From positions 8,990,001 to 9,054,000 of the forward strand of contig NZ_CP108394.1 of the NCBI RefSeq assembly GCF_041435215.1: 64,000 nucleotides of DNA, read 5' to 3'. Below are positions 26,833 through 34,642 of this stretch, piece by piece. Below the pieces are notes generated by a model, which was given only the letters and a program-made list of their open reading frames with translations, was not told where the DNA came from and searched no databases. A program made the position numbers and the translations under genes. The DNA comes from Streptomyces sp. NBC_01314. GTDB taxonomy: Bacteria; Actinomycetota; Actinomycetes; Streptomycetales; Streptomycetaceae. Each line of letters starts with the position of its first letter. Positions within the stretch are counted from its first letter, which is position 1.

Positions 26833-27653
26833 GCGATCCCCCTCGCGGCGAGGAACTCGGCGGTGTTCAGGAAGGCGCGGCGGCCCTCGGGAGTGGCCTC
26901 CCACAGGGGGTCGCCGGGCCGGGTCGGCCCGGCGCGCCAGGCGAGCACCTCCAGCGGGGTGCTGACGTACTCGGGGCGCGGGTCGGCCGGGTGGGGCACG
27001 TTGGCGAGCAGTACCGTCACGTCCTGCTCGGCGCGCAGGGTCACGGCGGCGCCGGGGCCGGCGGAGCCGGTGAAGTCCAGGGTGCCGTCCTCGCGTACCT
27101 CCACGCCCTGGAAGAACGAGAGCGAGGGCGGGAGGTCCCGGGGTTCGAGGCCGTTCTTGGCGGCGGCCAGCTTGAACAGTTCGCGTCCGGCGGGGGAGGG
27201 GGACTGCGGGGTGCCGTCCCCGTACCGCTCGGTGTTGCGTACGAGGGTGGAGGTGCCGCACAGCGCGTCGTGGCGGCCCGAGGTGTCCGCGACGACCGAC
27301 GCGAGGACGCGGCCCTGGTCGGACAGGAGCAGGACGCCCTCGCCCAGGTAGGCGTTCCACTGGACCTTGACGGTGTCGGCGACGTTCAGCCGTTCCCAGG
27401 GGCGGTCGGCGTGGTGCAGGAGCAGATGCGCGCACGCGTCGCCGCGCAGGTCGGTGAGGCGGAACTCGGTGCCCCGGGCGAGCACTCTGTGGGAGTAGTT
27501 GCCGCCCGCCACCGTCTCCGCCCAGACCAGCCGCTCCGCGTCGCAGGGCGGGGCCGGCCAGCGGCTCGCGGGCACCACGGGCATCGCCTCGGCCTGGGCG
27601 CCCTCCTGCGCGCGGGCGTGGTCGCGTGCTCCGTACGTCGTCGATGTCGCCAT
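26829..27653 (-). CDS. DUF1989 protein, carboxyguanidine deiminase subunit (urea-amidolyase-associated protein 1)
   Basis: The 274-residue DUF1989 protein is the larger partner of the pair and the first gene of the operon. It shares FRLTDLRGDACAHLLLHHAD, CGTSTLV and FFQGVEV stretches with its paralogue and family. ATG 27653 follows GGAGGT on the minus strand. The promoter region upstream holds a perfect palindrome at 27679-27700 and faces the divergent TetR gene. Together the order DUF1989-DUF1989-carboxylase-hydrolase matches guanidine operons. Confidence 0.9.
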   Translation of the reverse strand: MATSTTYGARDHARAQEGAQAEAMPVVPASRWPAPPCDAERLVWAETVAGGNYSHRVLARGTEFRLTDLRGDACAHLLLHHADRPWERLNVADTVKVQWNAYLGEGVLLLSDQGRVLASVVADTSGRHDALCGTSTLVRNTERYGDGTPQSPSPAGRELFKLAAAKNGLEPRDLPPSLSFFQGVEVREDGTLDFTGSAGPGAAVTLRAEQDVTVLLANVPHPADPRPEYVSTPLEVLAWRAGPTRPGDPLWEATPEGRRAFLNTAEFLAARGIA

Positions 27654-27678
27654 CGTGGGACCTCCGGGTGCGGCGTGT

Positions 27679-27700
27679 ATTTCTGTCGTGCGACAGAAAT
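27679..27700. promoter_or_regulatory. Palindromic operator, probable TetR site
   Basis: ATTTCTGTCG-N2-CGACAGAAAT has perfect 10-bp arms, 26 bases upstream of the first DUF1989 gene and within the 192-base divergent space to the TetR gene. TAGGGG follows on the plus strand. The site at 37793-37814 matches it in all but one arm base and the central bases, and carries the same flanking TAGGGG. Confidence 0.75.
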
Positions 27701-27845
27701 TAGGGGCGGGGCGGGTCGCCGCCATGTCCCTGGCGTTGCGGGCCGGTTACCGACCCCTCACGATGGTCGTGCCTCGCCGGGGGCCCGGCGAACCGTGCGA
27801 CCGGTCACAGCGGACGCATGGGTGACGTGTGCGAGGATCGAACGC

Positions 27846-28481
27846 ATGGGAAGCGCGGGTGGCACCGGTGGGCGGCGGGTCGGCAGGCCCCGGGCCGACG
27901 GCCGGCCCGAGAGCGGACTGTCGCCCCGCGACGAACTGCGCGCCTCCGCGGCCGAGTTGTTCACGACGCGGGGCTACGCGGCCACCACCACCCGGGCCGT
28001 CGCCGAGCGCGCCGGTATGCGGCAGGCGTCCATGTACCACTACGTCTCCGGCAAGGAGGAGCTGCTCGCCGAGCTGCTGGAGTCCACGGTCACCCCGTCG
28101 CTCGCGTACGCCCGTGAGCTCCTCGCCCAGGACGGTGCCCGCGCCGAGGAGCGGCTCCGGGAGCTGTGCCGCGCCGATGTCGCCCTCCTCTGCGGCGGCC
28201 CGCACAACCTCGGCGGCCTGTACCTCCTGCCGGAGGTCCGCGCCGAACGCTTCGCCGGCTTCCACGCCGTGCGGGCCGAACTCAAGGACGCCTACCGGCA
28301 GTTGATCGCGGCCACGGCCGCGGGCGGGACGCTCGCCAGGAGTGAGCTGGATCTGCGTACGGATCTCGTCTTCGGGCTGATCGAGGGTGTCATCCTCGTC
28401 CATCGCTCGGACCCCGGGCGCCCCGTCTCCGCCTTTGCCGAGGCAACGGCGGACGCCGCGCTGCGCATCGCCGGCGTCTGA
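27846..28481 (+). CDS. TetR-family regulator of the carboxylase operon
   Basis: The 211-residue protein has a TetR helix-turn-helix: DELRASAAELFTTRGYAATT then TRAVAERAGMRQASMYHYVSGKEEL. The C-terminal ligand domain is generic. It is divergent from the DUF1989-carboxylase operon with a perfect palindrome between them, so it probably represses that operon and responds to a pathway compound. A short Gly/Arg-rich N-terminal tail precedes the DNA-binding domain. Start ATG 27846; the Shine-Dalgarno is weak (GCGAGGATCG). Confidence 0.88.
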   Translation: MGSAGGTGGRRVGRPRADGRPESGLSPRDELRASAAELFTTRGYAATTTRAVAERAGMRQASMYHYVSGKEELLAELLESTVTPSLAYARELLAQDGARAEERLRELCRADVALLCGGPHNLGGLYLLPEVRAERFAGFHAVRAELKDAYRQLIAATAAGGTLARSELDLRTDLVFGLIEGVILVHRSDPGRPVSAFAEATADAALRIAGV

Positions 28482-28825
28482 GGGAAGGCCCCCGGCAGGC
28501 CGTCTCCGGTATTCGATTCACCCTGTCAAGGGGCTCTTCTCGTACGCCCGTCCGTCGTTACACAGCGTGTGCGAATGGCGCCCCAGCGTGTAAATGACCA
28601 GAGCGTACTCCGGTCATGAGGGTGATTTCAGGCAGTTGCTGAATATGACACAGCGATGATCCGGTCGGACTAAGCTCGCCCGCAGCGCACCGAGTTGAGA
28701 TGTATTCGTGCGCTTGTTCCAAAAAATACCGAAGATCCAGTTTGATTCGCGGATGAACCCGAGCAACCGCCGGCGACTCCCCGCAAATCCCCCGACCTAC
28801 AGCCGAACTGTCTTAGAGGGCATAC
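28482..28825 (+). other. 344-base leader and promoter region of the conservon
   Basis: No gene is seen. Its latter half is markedly more AT-rich than the surroundings (AATATGACACAG, CCAAAAAATACCG), as expected for a regulated promoter. No sigma-factor consensus could be fixed with confidence. The ribosome site before ATG 28826 is weak (AGAGGG). Confidence 0.4.
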
Positions 28826-30478
28826 ATGGTGAGTGTTCAATCGCCTCCCGGTGGCCGTGAACTTCCCTACGCACGCGTGCTGCCGCTACCGGCGATACTG
28901 ATGGCCGCGGCGACCGGAACCACCGTCTCCCTGGTGACGGGGTCGGCCCGGCTCGCTGTCGGCTTGTGCGGAGCCGTCGCGACGCTCCTGCTGATCGTGG
29001 TCGCCGTCGTCGCGGTGCGCGGCGGCCGTCGTACGGTCCGCGAACTGCGTGCCGAACAGCAGCGGCGGACCGTCCTCCTCGAACAGCGGATCGCCGCCCA
29101 CGACCAGGAATTCACCCGGCTGGGCAAGGAGATCCTGCCCGCCGCGCTGTACCGGCTGCGCGGCGGAGAATCCCCCGCAGAGGTGATTCGCCACGTCGTC
29201 GACGGTGACAACGAGTGGCGCGAAATCCCCGAGTCCCAGCGAGACCTGCTGCGCACCCTGCTCACCATCGTCGACCGCGAGGACGCGGTCCGCGACTCCT
29301 CGCAGCGGTCGTTCGTCAACATCGCCCGACGCGTGCAGGCGATCGTCCACCAGCAGAACAACGAACTCCGCGAGATGGAGGAGGACCACGGGCGCAACCC
29401 CGAGGTCTTCGACGACCTGCTGCGCATCGACCACGGCACCGCCCTGATCGGCCGCCTGGCCGACTCCATCGCCGTCCTCGGCGGCGGCCGCCCCGGCCGT
29501 GTCTGGTCCCGCCCCGTCCCGCTGTACAGCGTGCTGCGCGGCGCCATGTCCCGCATCCTGGAGTACCGCCGCATCGAGCTCGACTCGATCGCCAAGGTCA
29601 ACGTCGACGGTGTGGCCGTCGAACCGGTCATCCACGCCTGTGCCGAACTCCTCGACAACGCCACCCGCTACTCGCCGCCCCACACCAAGGTGCACGTCAC
29701 CGCCGTGGAGGTGCAGACCGGCATCGCCATCGAGATCGAGGACGGCGGCATCAGCCTCAGCGAGGAGACCCGCGCCAAGGTCGAGAACATGCTCGCCCAG
29801 GCCCAGCAGGGCATGGACGTGCAGGACATGGGCGACACCCCGCGCCTCGGCCTCGCCGTCGTGGGGCGGCTGTCGACCATGTACAACATGCAGATCTCGC
29901 TGCGACCGTCCGCCTACGGCGGCGTCCGCGCCGTCGTCGTCGTACCGCGCGACATGCTCACCCAGGAGCCCGCCCCCGGCCTGGCCCACGGCATCGGCGC
30001 CGGCGCCGTGTCGATCATGGACAACGGCGGCGTCGAAGGCCCCAACCGCAAGGCGAAGCGCCGTCGCCCGACCACCGGACCGCGGATCCCGAGTTCCGCG
30101 GAGGACATGGGCCAGGGCGGGGGCCAGGACATGGAGGACGACGTCCCCGTCGTCACCGAGTGGACGGCCAACGGCCTGCCGCAGCGGCGCAGCCGGAACA
30201 AGATCCCGCTCAGCCAGCGCTATGCCGAGGCCGCCGCCGCGGAGGCCGCGGCCGAGGCCGCCATGGCCGCCGCCCCGGTGTGGCAGCCGGAGCCCGACCC
30301 GGAGAAGAAGCAGCCCCCGCCCGGCATGTGGGTCGAGGCGTTCATGGCCGGACTCAAGGGCGACCCCGACCCGAACGCCTTCAGGAACCATCCGGACGAC
30401 CCGACGGCGTCCACCGCACATACCGCGAACACCGAGCCGGCCCGCACCGAGGCCGACGACGAGGGGGACCTCAAGTGA
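28826..30478 (+). CDS. cvnA: Conservon sensor CvnA (histidine-kinase-like)
   Basis: The 550-residue protein has two N-terminal membrane helices (about 14-65). A helical region follows, then a HATPase domain with N-box AELLDNATRYSPP (near 275) and a G-box-like DTPRLGLAVVGRL. A Pro/Ala-rich acidic tail follows. CvnA proteins anchor a membrane-associated heterocomplex compared to eukaryotic G-protein receptors. The set here, followed by a P450, matches the cvn9/rar type, where rar genes affect aerial mycelium formation in S. griseus. The stop overlaps cvnB by 4 bases. Confidence 0.92.
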   Translation: MVSVQSPPGGRELPYARVLPLPAILMAAATGTTVSLVTGSARLAVGLCGAVATLLLIVVAVVAVRGGRRTVRELRAEQQRRTVLLEQRIAAHDQEFTRLGKEILPAALYRLRGGESPAEVIRHVVDGDNEWREIPESQRDLLRTLLTIVDREDAVRDSSQRSFVNIARRVQAIVHQQNNELREMEEDHGRNPEVFDDLLRIDHGTALIGRLADSIAVLGGGRPGRVWSRPVPLYSVLRGAMSRILEYRRIELDSIAKVNVDGVAVEPVIHACAELLDNATRYSPPHTKVHVTAVEVQTGIAIEIEDGGISLSEETRAKVENMLAQAQQGMDVQDMGDTPRLGLAVVGRLSTMYNMQISLRPSAYGGVRAVVVVPRDMLTQEPAPGLAHGIGAGAVSIMDNGGVEGPNRKAKRRRPTTGPRIPSSAEDMGQGGGQDMEDDVPVVTEWTANGLPQRRSRNKIPLSQRYAEAAAAEAAAEAAMAAAPVWQPEPDPEKKQPPPGMWVEAFMAGLKGDPDPNAFRNHPDDPTASTAHTANTEPARTEADDEGDLK

Positions 30479-30882
30479 TCCAGCGACGGGCCAATTTCGA
30501 CTGGCTGCTGAAGGATCTGGCCGACGGCGTACCCGGCATCCAGCAGATCGTCGTGCTCTCCGCCGACGGCCTGCGGATCGCCCGCCACGGCGGCGACCCG
30601 GACGCCGCCGACCGGGTCGCCGCGGCCTGCGCGGGACTGCAGAGCCTGGCCGGCGCCGTGGCCGACGAGATCCCGCAGAGCGACGGCCACATGCGCATGG
30701 TCATCATCGAGATCAACGGAGGCTACTTCTATCTGATGGCCGCCGGCTCCAACGCCTATCTCGCGGTGCTCGCCAACGAGATCGCGGAGCCCGGACTGAT
30801 GAGCAACCGCATGCGCGACCTCGTCGACCGGATCGGCTCCCACCTCACCAGTCCGCCGCGGCGGAACGGGCAGACCGTATGA
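30475..30882 (+). CDS. cvnB: Conservon roadblock/LC7 protein CvnB
   Basis: The 135-residue roadblock/LC7-domain protein (FDWLLKDLADGVPGIQQIVV, then DGLRIA) acts with the CvnD GTPase, like MglB with MglA in Myxococcus. GTG 30475 overlaps the cvnA stop; its own stop overlaps cvnC, so the three genes are translationally coupled. Confidence 0.93.
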   Translation: MIQRRANFDWLLKDLADGVPGIQQIVVLSADGLRIARHGGDPDAADRVAAACAGLQSLAGAVADEIPQSDGHMRMVIIEINGGYFYLMAAGSNAYLAVLANEIAEPGLMSNRMRDLVDRIGSHLTSPPRRNGQTV

Positions 30883-31307
30883 CGCCTCCGCGTCGCCAGC
30901 GGCGCCAGCCCAAGCACGAGCACGAACCGCCTCCCCCGCCGCCGCCCCAGGACGACCCCACGAGCGAAACGACCGAGACGGGGGGACGTCCGCCCGAGCG
31001 GCTCTACATCCTCACCGGCGAGGACGGCGAGCGGGCTCCGATCGACCTCGTCACGTTAATCGTGGCGCGCGCCGATCCGCCGCCGTCGGCCGCTCCGGAG
31101 CAGTCGGCGCTGCTCCGGATCTGCCAGGCACCCCTGTCCGTGGCCGAGATCTCGGCCTATCTCAATCTGCCGATCAGCGTGGTGACCGTCCTGCTCACCG
31201 AGCTGCTGACGGCCGAACTGGTACAGGCACGCGCACCGGTCGTCCGGCAGGCGCGGGCAGACCGTTCCCTCCTCGAAGCGGTGATGCATGGACTTCAAAA
31301 GCTCTGA
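30879..31307 (+). CDS. cvnC: Conservon DUF742 protein CvnC
   Basis: The 142-residue protein has a basic Pro-rich N-terminus (residues 1-35) and a winged-helix-like DUF742 domain (about 40-142: LYILTGED, LSVAEISAYLNLPISVVTVL). It is part of the Cvn complex. Its 3' end overlaps cvnD by 20 bases. Confidence 0.92.
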   Translation: MTPPRRQRRQPKHEHEPPPPPPPQDDPTSETTETGGRPPERLYILTGEDGERAPIDLVTLIVARADPPPSAAPEQSALLRICQAPLSVAEISAYLNLPISVVTVLLTELLTAELVQARAPVVRQARADRSLLEAVMHGLQKL

Positions 31308-31938
31308 CACCATCACGGGTCCACGGACCGAGGACCACCTGCCGCACACCGCGCAGGCCGCGGCGAAGATCGTGATCGTGGGCGGTTTCGGCGTCGGCAA
31401 GACGACCATGGTGGGGTCCGTCAGCGAGATCAGGCCGCTGACGACCGAGGAGACCATGACGCAGGCCGGCATCGGGGTCGACGACAACTTCGGCTCCAAG
31501 TCCAAGACGGCCACCACCGTGGCCATGGACTTCGGCCGCATCAGCGTCACGGACGAGCTGGTGCTCTATCTGTTCGGCACCCCCGGGCAGGAGCGCTTCT
31601 GGTTCCTGTGGAACGGCCTGTTCGAGGGCGCCCTCGGCGCGGTCGTCCTGGTCGACACCCGTCGGCTGGAGGTCAGCTTCGACGTCATGGGCCGCCTGGA
31701 GGAGCGCGGTGTGCCCTTCGTCGTGGCGGTCAACGACTTCCCGGACGCGCCCCGCTACGACATCGAGGAAATGCGTCAGGCCCTCGACCTTGCCCGGGAG
31801 ATCCCGATCCTCCGCTGCGACGCACGCCGCCGGGCGTCCAGCAGGGACGTCCTGATGACCCTCATGACCTTCCTGCACTCCCTGACGACGTCGGGGGCGG
31901 GGACGGGAGCGGCGGCATCGGGGGCGGCGTCGGCATGA
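31288..31938 (+). CDS. cvnD: Conservon small GTPase CvnD
   Basis: The 216-residue Ras-like GTPase has P-loop GGFGVGKTTM (32-41), switch II region GTPGQERFWFLW, and AVNDF in place of the NKxD motif, as in this family. The C-terminus is Gly/Ala-rich and low complexity. It is expected to switch between GDP- and GTP-bound forms under control of CvnA/CvnB. A 125-base gap follows before the P450 gene. Confidence 0.93.
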   Translation: MDFKSSDTITGPRTEDHLPHTAQAAAKIVIVGGFGVGKTTMVGSVSEIRPLTTEETMTQAGIGVDDNFGSKSKTATTVAMDFGRISVTDELVLYLFGTPGQERFWFLWNGLFEGALGAVVLVDTRRLEVSFDVMGRLEERGVPFVVAVNDFPDAPRYDIEEMRQALDLAREIPILRCDARRRASSRDVLMTLMTFLHSLTTSGAGTGAAASGAASA

Positions 31939-32063
31939 CTCGCGCCTGACCCCTGTACGGCCCGGCGGCTCGTACGGTCCATCCGGCCCATGCGGGCCAT
32001 GCGACTCGTGCGGCCCCACAACTTTCCAGACACCGGATCCACCTCAGTTCGAAAGCGATCACC

Positions 32064-33536
32064 GTGACGCCTGAATCAAACTCCCTCACCGGCACGGACG
32101 ACCCCACGCTCGTGCCGCCCCCCGGCTGCCCCGCCCACGGCATGGGCGCCGGCGGACTGCGCCGGCTCTACGGCCCCGAGGCGGAGGACCTGGGAGCCGT
32201 GTACGAGAAACTGCGCACGGAACACGGGTCGGTGGCCCCCGCCCTGCTCCACGACGACGTGCCTGTCTGGGTGGTGCTCGGGCACGGGGAGAACCTGCAC
32301 ATGGTGAGTACGCCGTCGCAGTTCTGCAAGGACACCCGGTTGTGGAACCCCATGCGAGAGGGGGCGGTCAAGCCCGACCACCCCCTCATGCCGCACTTCG
32401 CCTGGCAGCCCATCTGCGCCCACGCCGAGGGCGACGAGCACCTGCGGCTGCGCGGCGCGGTCACCGGCGCCATGTCGACCATCGACCACCGGGGCATCCG
32501 CCGCTACATCAACCGCGCGACCCAGCACCTCGTCAACAAGTTCTGCGAGGACGGCAGCGCCGACCTGGTCGGCCAGTTCGCCGAACACCTGCCGATGGCG
32601 GTGATGTGCGAGATCCTCGGCATGCCCGAGGAGTACAACGAACGGCTGGTGCACTCCGCCCGTGACTGTCTGAAGGGCAGCGAGACCGCGCTCGTCAGCC
32701 ACGCCTATGTGATGGAGGCCCTGGACCGGCTCACCGCCCGCCGCCGGGCCCAGCCCCAGGAGGACTTCACCAGCCACCTCATCACGCACCCGGCCGGGCT
32801 CACCGACGACGAGGTCAGGGAACACCTGCGCGTGGTGCTCCTCGCCGCCTACGAGGCCACCGCCAACCTCCTCGCCAACGTGCTGCGCGTGGTGCTCACC
32901 GATCCCGGCTTCCGCGCCCAGCTGAAGGGCGGCCAGATGACCGTGCCGGAGGCGGTCGAGCAGTCCCTGTGGGACGAACCGCCGTTCAGCACCGTCTTCG
33001 CCTACTTCGCCAAGCAGGAGACCGAGCTGGGCGGCCAGCGCATCCGCAAGGGCGACGGACTCCTCCTCGGCATGGCGCCGGGCAACGTCGACCCCCGCGT
33101 CCGTCCCGACCTCAAGGCGAACATGCAGGGCAACCGCTCGCACCTCGCCTTCGGCGGCGGCCCCCACGAGTGCCCGGGCCAGGACATCGGCCGCGCCATC
33201 GCCGACGTCGGCGTCGACGCGCTGCTGACCCGTGTTCCGGACATCCAGCTCTCCTGCCCGGAGGACGAGCTGCGGTGGCGGGAGTCCATCTCCAACCGGC
33301 ATCTGGTGGAACTGCCCGTGACGTTCGTGCCGCGGCCCCCGCAGGACGTCATGCAGCGGCCCGCCGTCAACCCGGTGCCGCCGAGGCCCCCACAGCAGCG
33401 GCGGGGCGGCACGCGGCTGCCGCAGGCCGTCTCCCCGGAACCCGCGGTGACGGTGGCCGAGCCCGCACCGCAGCCCGGACCGGCCGTTCGGCCGGGCCTG
33501 TTCCGGCGCATCCTGCGCTGGTTCGGCGGCAACTGA
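32064..33536 (+). CDS. CYP157-like cytochrome P450 of the conservon, lacking ExxR
   Basis: The 490-residue P450 has heme-binding FGGGPHECPG with Cys370 and an I-helix AAYEATANLL. The K-helix ExxR motif, nearly universal in P450s, is replaced by EQSLW at 299-303. This replacement is a known hallmark of the CYP157 family linked to conservons. After about residue 415 there is a Pro-rich linker, then a basic aromatic tail (GLFRRILRWFGGN) that could be an amphipathic membrane helix. The substrate is unknown. The gene corresponds to rarE/cvnF-type genes; the start is GTG 32064. Confidence 0.9.
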   Translation: MTPESNSLTGTDDPTLVPPPGCPAHGMGAGGLRRLYGPEAEDLGAVYEKLRTEHGSVAPALLHDDVPVWVVLGHGENLHMVSTPSQFCKDTRLWNPMREGAVKPDHPLMPHFAWQPICAHAEGDEHLRLRGAVTGAMSTIDHRGIRRYINRATQHLVNKFCEDGSADLVGQFAEHLPMAVMCEILGMPEEYNERLVHSARDCLKGSETALVSHAYVMEALDRLTARRRAQPQEDFTSHLITHPAGLTDDEVREHLRVVLLAAYEATANLLANVLRVVLTDPGFRAQLKGGQMTVPEAVEQSLWDEPPFSTVFAYFAKQETELGGQRIRKGDGLLLGMAPGNVDPRVRPDLKANMQGNRSHLAFGGGPHECPGQDIGRAIADVGVDALLTRVPDIQLSCPEDELRWRESISNRHLVELPVTFVPRPPQDVMQRPAVNPVPPRPPQQRRGGTRLPQAVSPEPAVTVAEPAPQPGPAVRPGLFRRILRWFGGN

Positions 33537-33566
33537 GCCGACCGGGCACCGGGACCACGCCGCCCC

Positions 33567-33628
33567 CACCTCGTACCCGGGTTACGTCGCCCCCGCCTCG
33601 TACCCGGTTACGTCGCCCACCCCTCGTA
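33567..33628. repeat. Imperfect direct repeat at convergent gene ends
   Basis: CCTCGTACCCGGGTTACGTC and CCTCGTACCCGGTTACGTC recur about 28 bases apart, with a third partial CCTCGTAC. The second copy includes the stop codon of the pseudouridine synthase gene. Confidence 0.5.
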
Positions 33629-34549
33629 CGAGGACCAGGCCCGCAGCTCGCGCGGGCTGACGAACCGGTGTTCGCGCCCTGTGACCGGGTCGGTGAACGC
33701 GAGGCTCCGCGCCAGCAGTTGGAGCGGTCGTCGGAAGTCACCGGCCGGCACGGGCGGGGAGACCACCGGATAGAGGGGATCGCCGAGGATCGGCAACCCC
33801 AACGCGCTCATGTGCACCCGCAGTTGGTGCGTCTGCCCGGTACTCGGCGCCAGCCGGTACCGGGCACGCCCGTCCCGGTGCTCCAGCAACTCGACCCGGC
33901 TGACGGCGTTCGGCTCTCCCTCGACCTCGTAGGCCGCCATGACCCCGCGCTCCTTGACGATCCGGCTGCGCACGGTGCGGGGCAGAACCAGCGCCGGGTC
34001 GTACGGGGCGACCGCCTCGTACTCCTTGCGCACCCGCTTGTCCCGGAACAGCGACTGGTACGCGCCGCGTTCCTCGGGCCGCACGGTGAACAGCACCACC
34101 CCGGCGGTGAGCCGGTCCAGCCGGTGCGCCGCGCCGAGTGCCGGGATGCCCAGCTCCCTGCGCAGCCTGGCCAGGGCCGTCTCGGTGACATGGCTGCCGC
34201 GCGGGGTGGTGGCCAGGAAGTGCGGCTTGTCGGCCACCACCACGTGCTCGTCCCGGTACAGGACGTCGATCGAGAACGGCACCCGTTCCTCGTCGGGCAG
34301 CTCCCGGTGGAACCACACGGACATGCCCGGCACGTACGCCATGTCCCGCGGCACCGGACGCCCGGTGACGTCCACGATCAGTCCCGCGTCGAGCATCTCG
34401 TCGATCACCCCGGCCCCGGCCGAGAGCCGCGCCACGAGATGATCCCGTACGGTCGCCCACGCGTCCCCGACAGGCAACCGCACCCGCACCGGGTCCACCC
34501 CGTCGCGCTGCGGCAGGGGAGAGGGCGGGGACGGGTTGCGGCGTCTCAT
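33608..34549 (-). CDS. RluA-family RNA pseudouridine synthase
   Basis: The 313-residue enzyme isomerises uridine to pseudouridine in rRNA or tRNA. The catalytic Asp lies in HRLDRLTAGVVLF. Other blocks are YRDEHVVVADKP, TGQTHQLRVHMSALG and GDPLYP. The N-terminal 90 residues form a variable S4-like region. Start ATG 34549 (MRRRNPSP) was chosen over an upstream in-frame extension that translates the repetitive spacer. The target site cannot be told. Confidence 0.9.
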   Translation of the reverse strand: MRRRNPSPPSPLPQRDGVDPVRVRLPVGDAWATVRDHLVARLSAGAGVIDEMLDAGLIVDVTGRPVPRDMAYVPGMSVWFHRELPDEERVPFSIDVLYRDEHVVVADKPHFLATTPRGSHVTETALARLRRELGIPALGAAHRLDRLTAGVVLFTVRPEERGAYQSLFRDKRVRKEYEAVAPYDPALVLPRTVRSRIVKERGVMAAYEVEGEPNAVSRVELLEHRDGRARYRLAPSTGQTHQLRVHMSALGLPILGDPLYPVVSPPVPAGDFRRPLQLLARSLAFTDPVTGREHRFVSPRELRAWSSYEGWAT

Positions 34550-34565
34550 CACGATCAAGCATACG

Positions 34566-34634
34566 AGCGGCCCTGGCTCGGCCCGGTTCGGCTCTGTCCG
34601 GTCCGGCTCGGTTCGGCTCGGCCCGGGGTCCGGC
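34566..34634. repeat. GC-rich short tandem repeat
   Basis: Variants of GGTTCGGCTC and GGTCCGGCTC recur in the 93-base gap between the pseudouridine synthase start and the stop of the next minus-strand gene. Confidence 0.45.
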
Positions 34635-34642
34635 ACGCTTGT

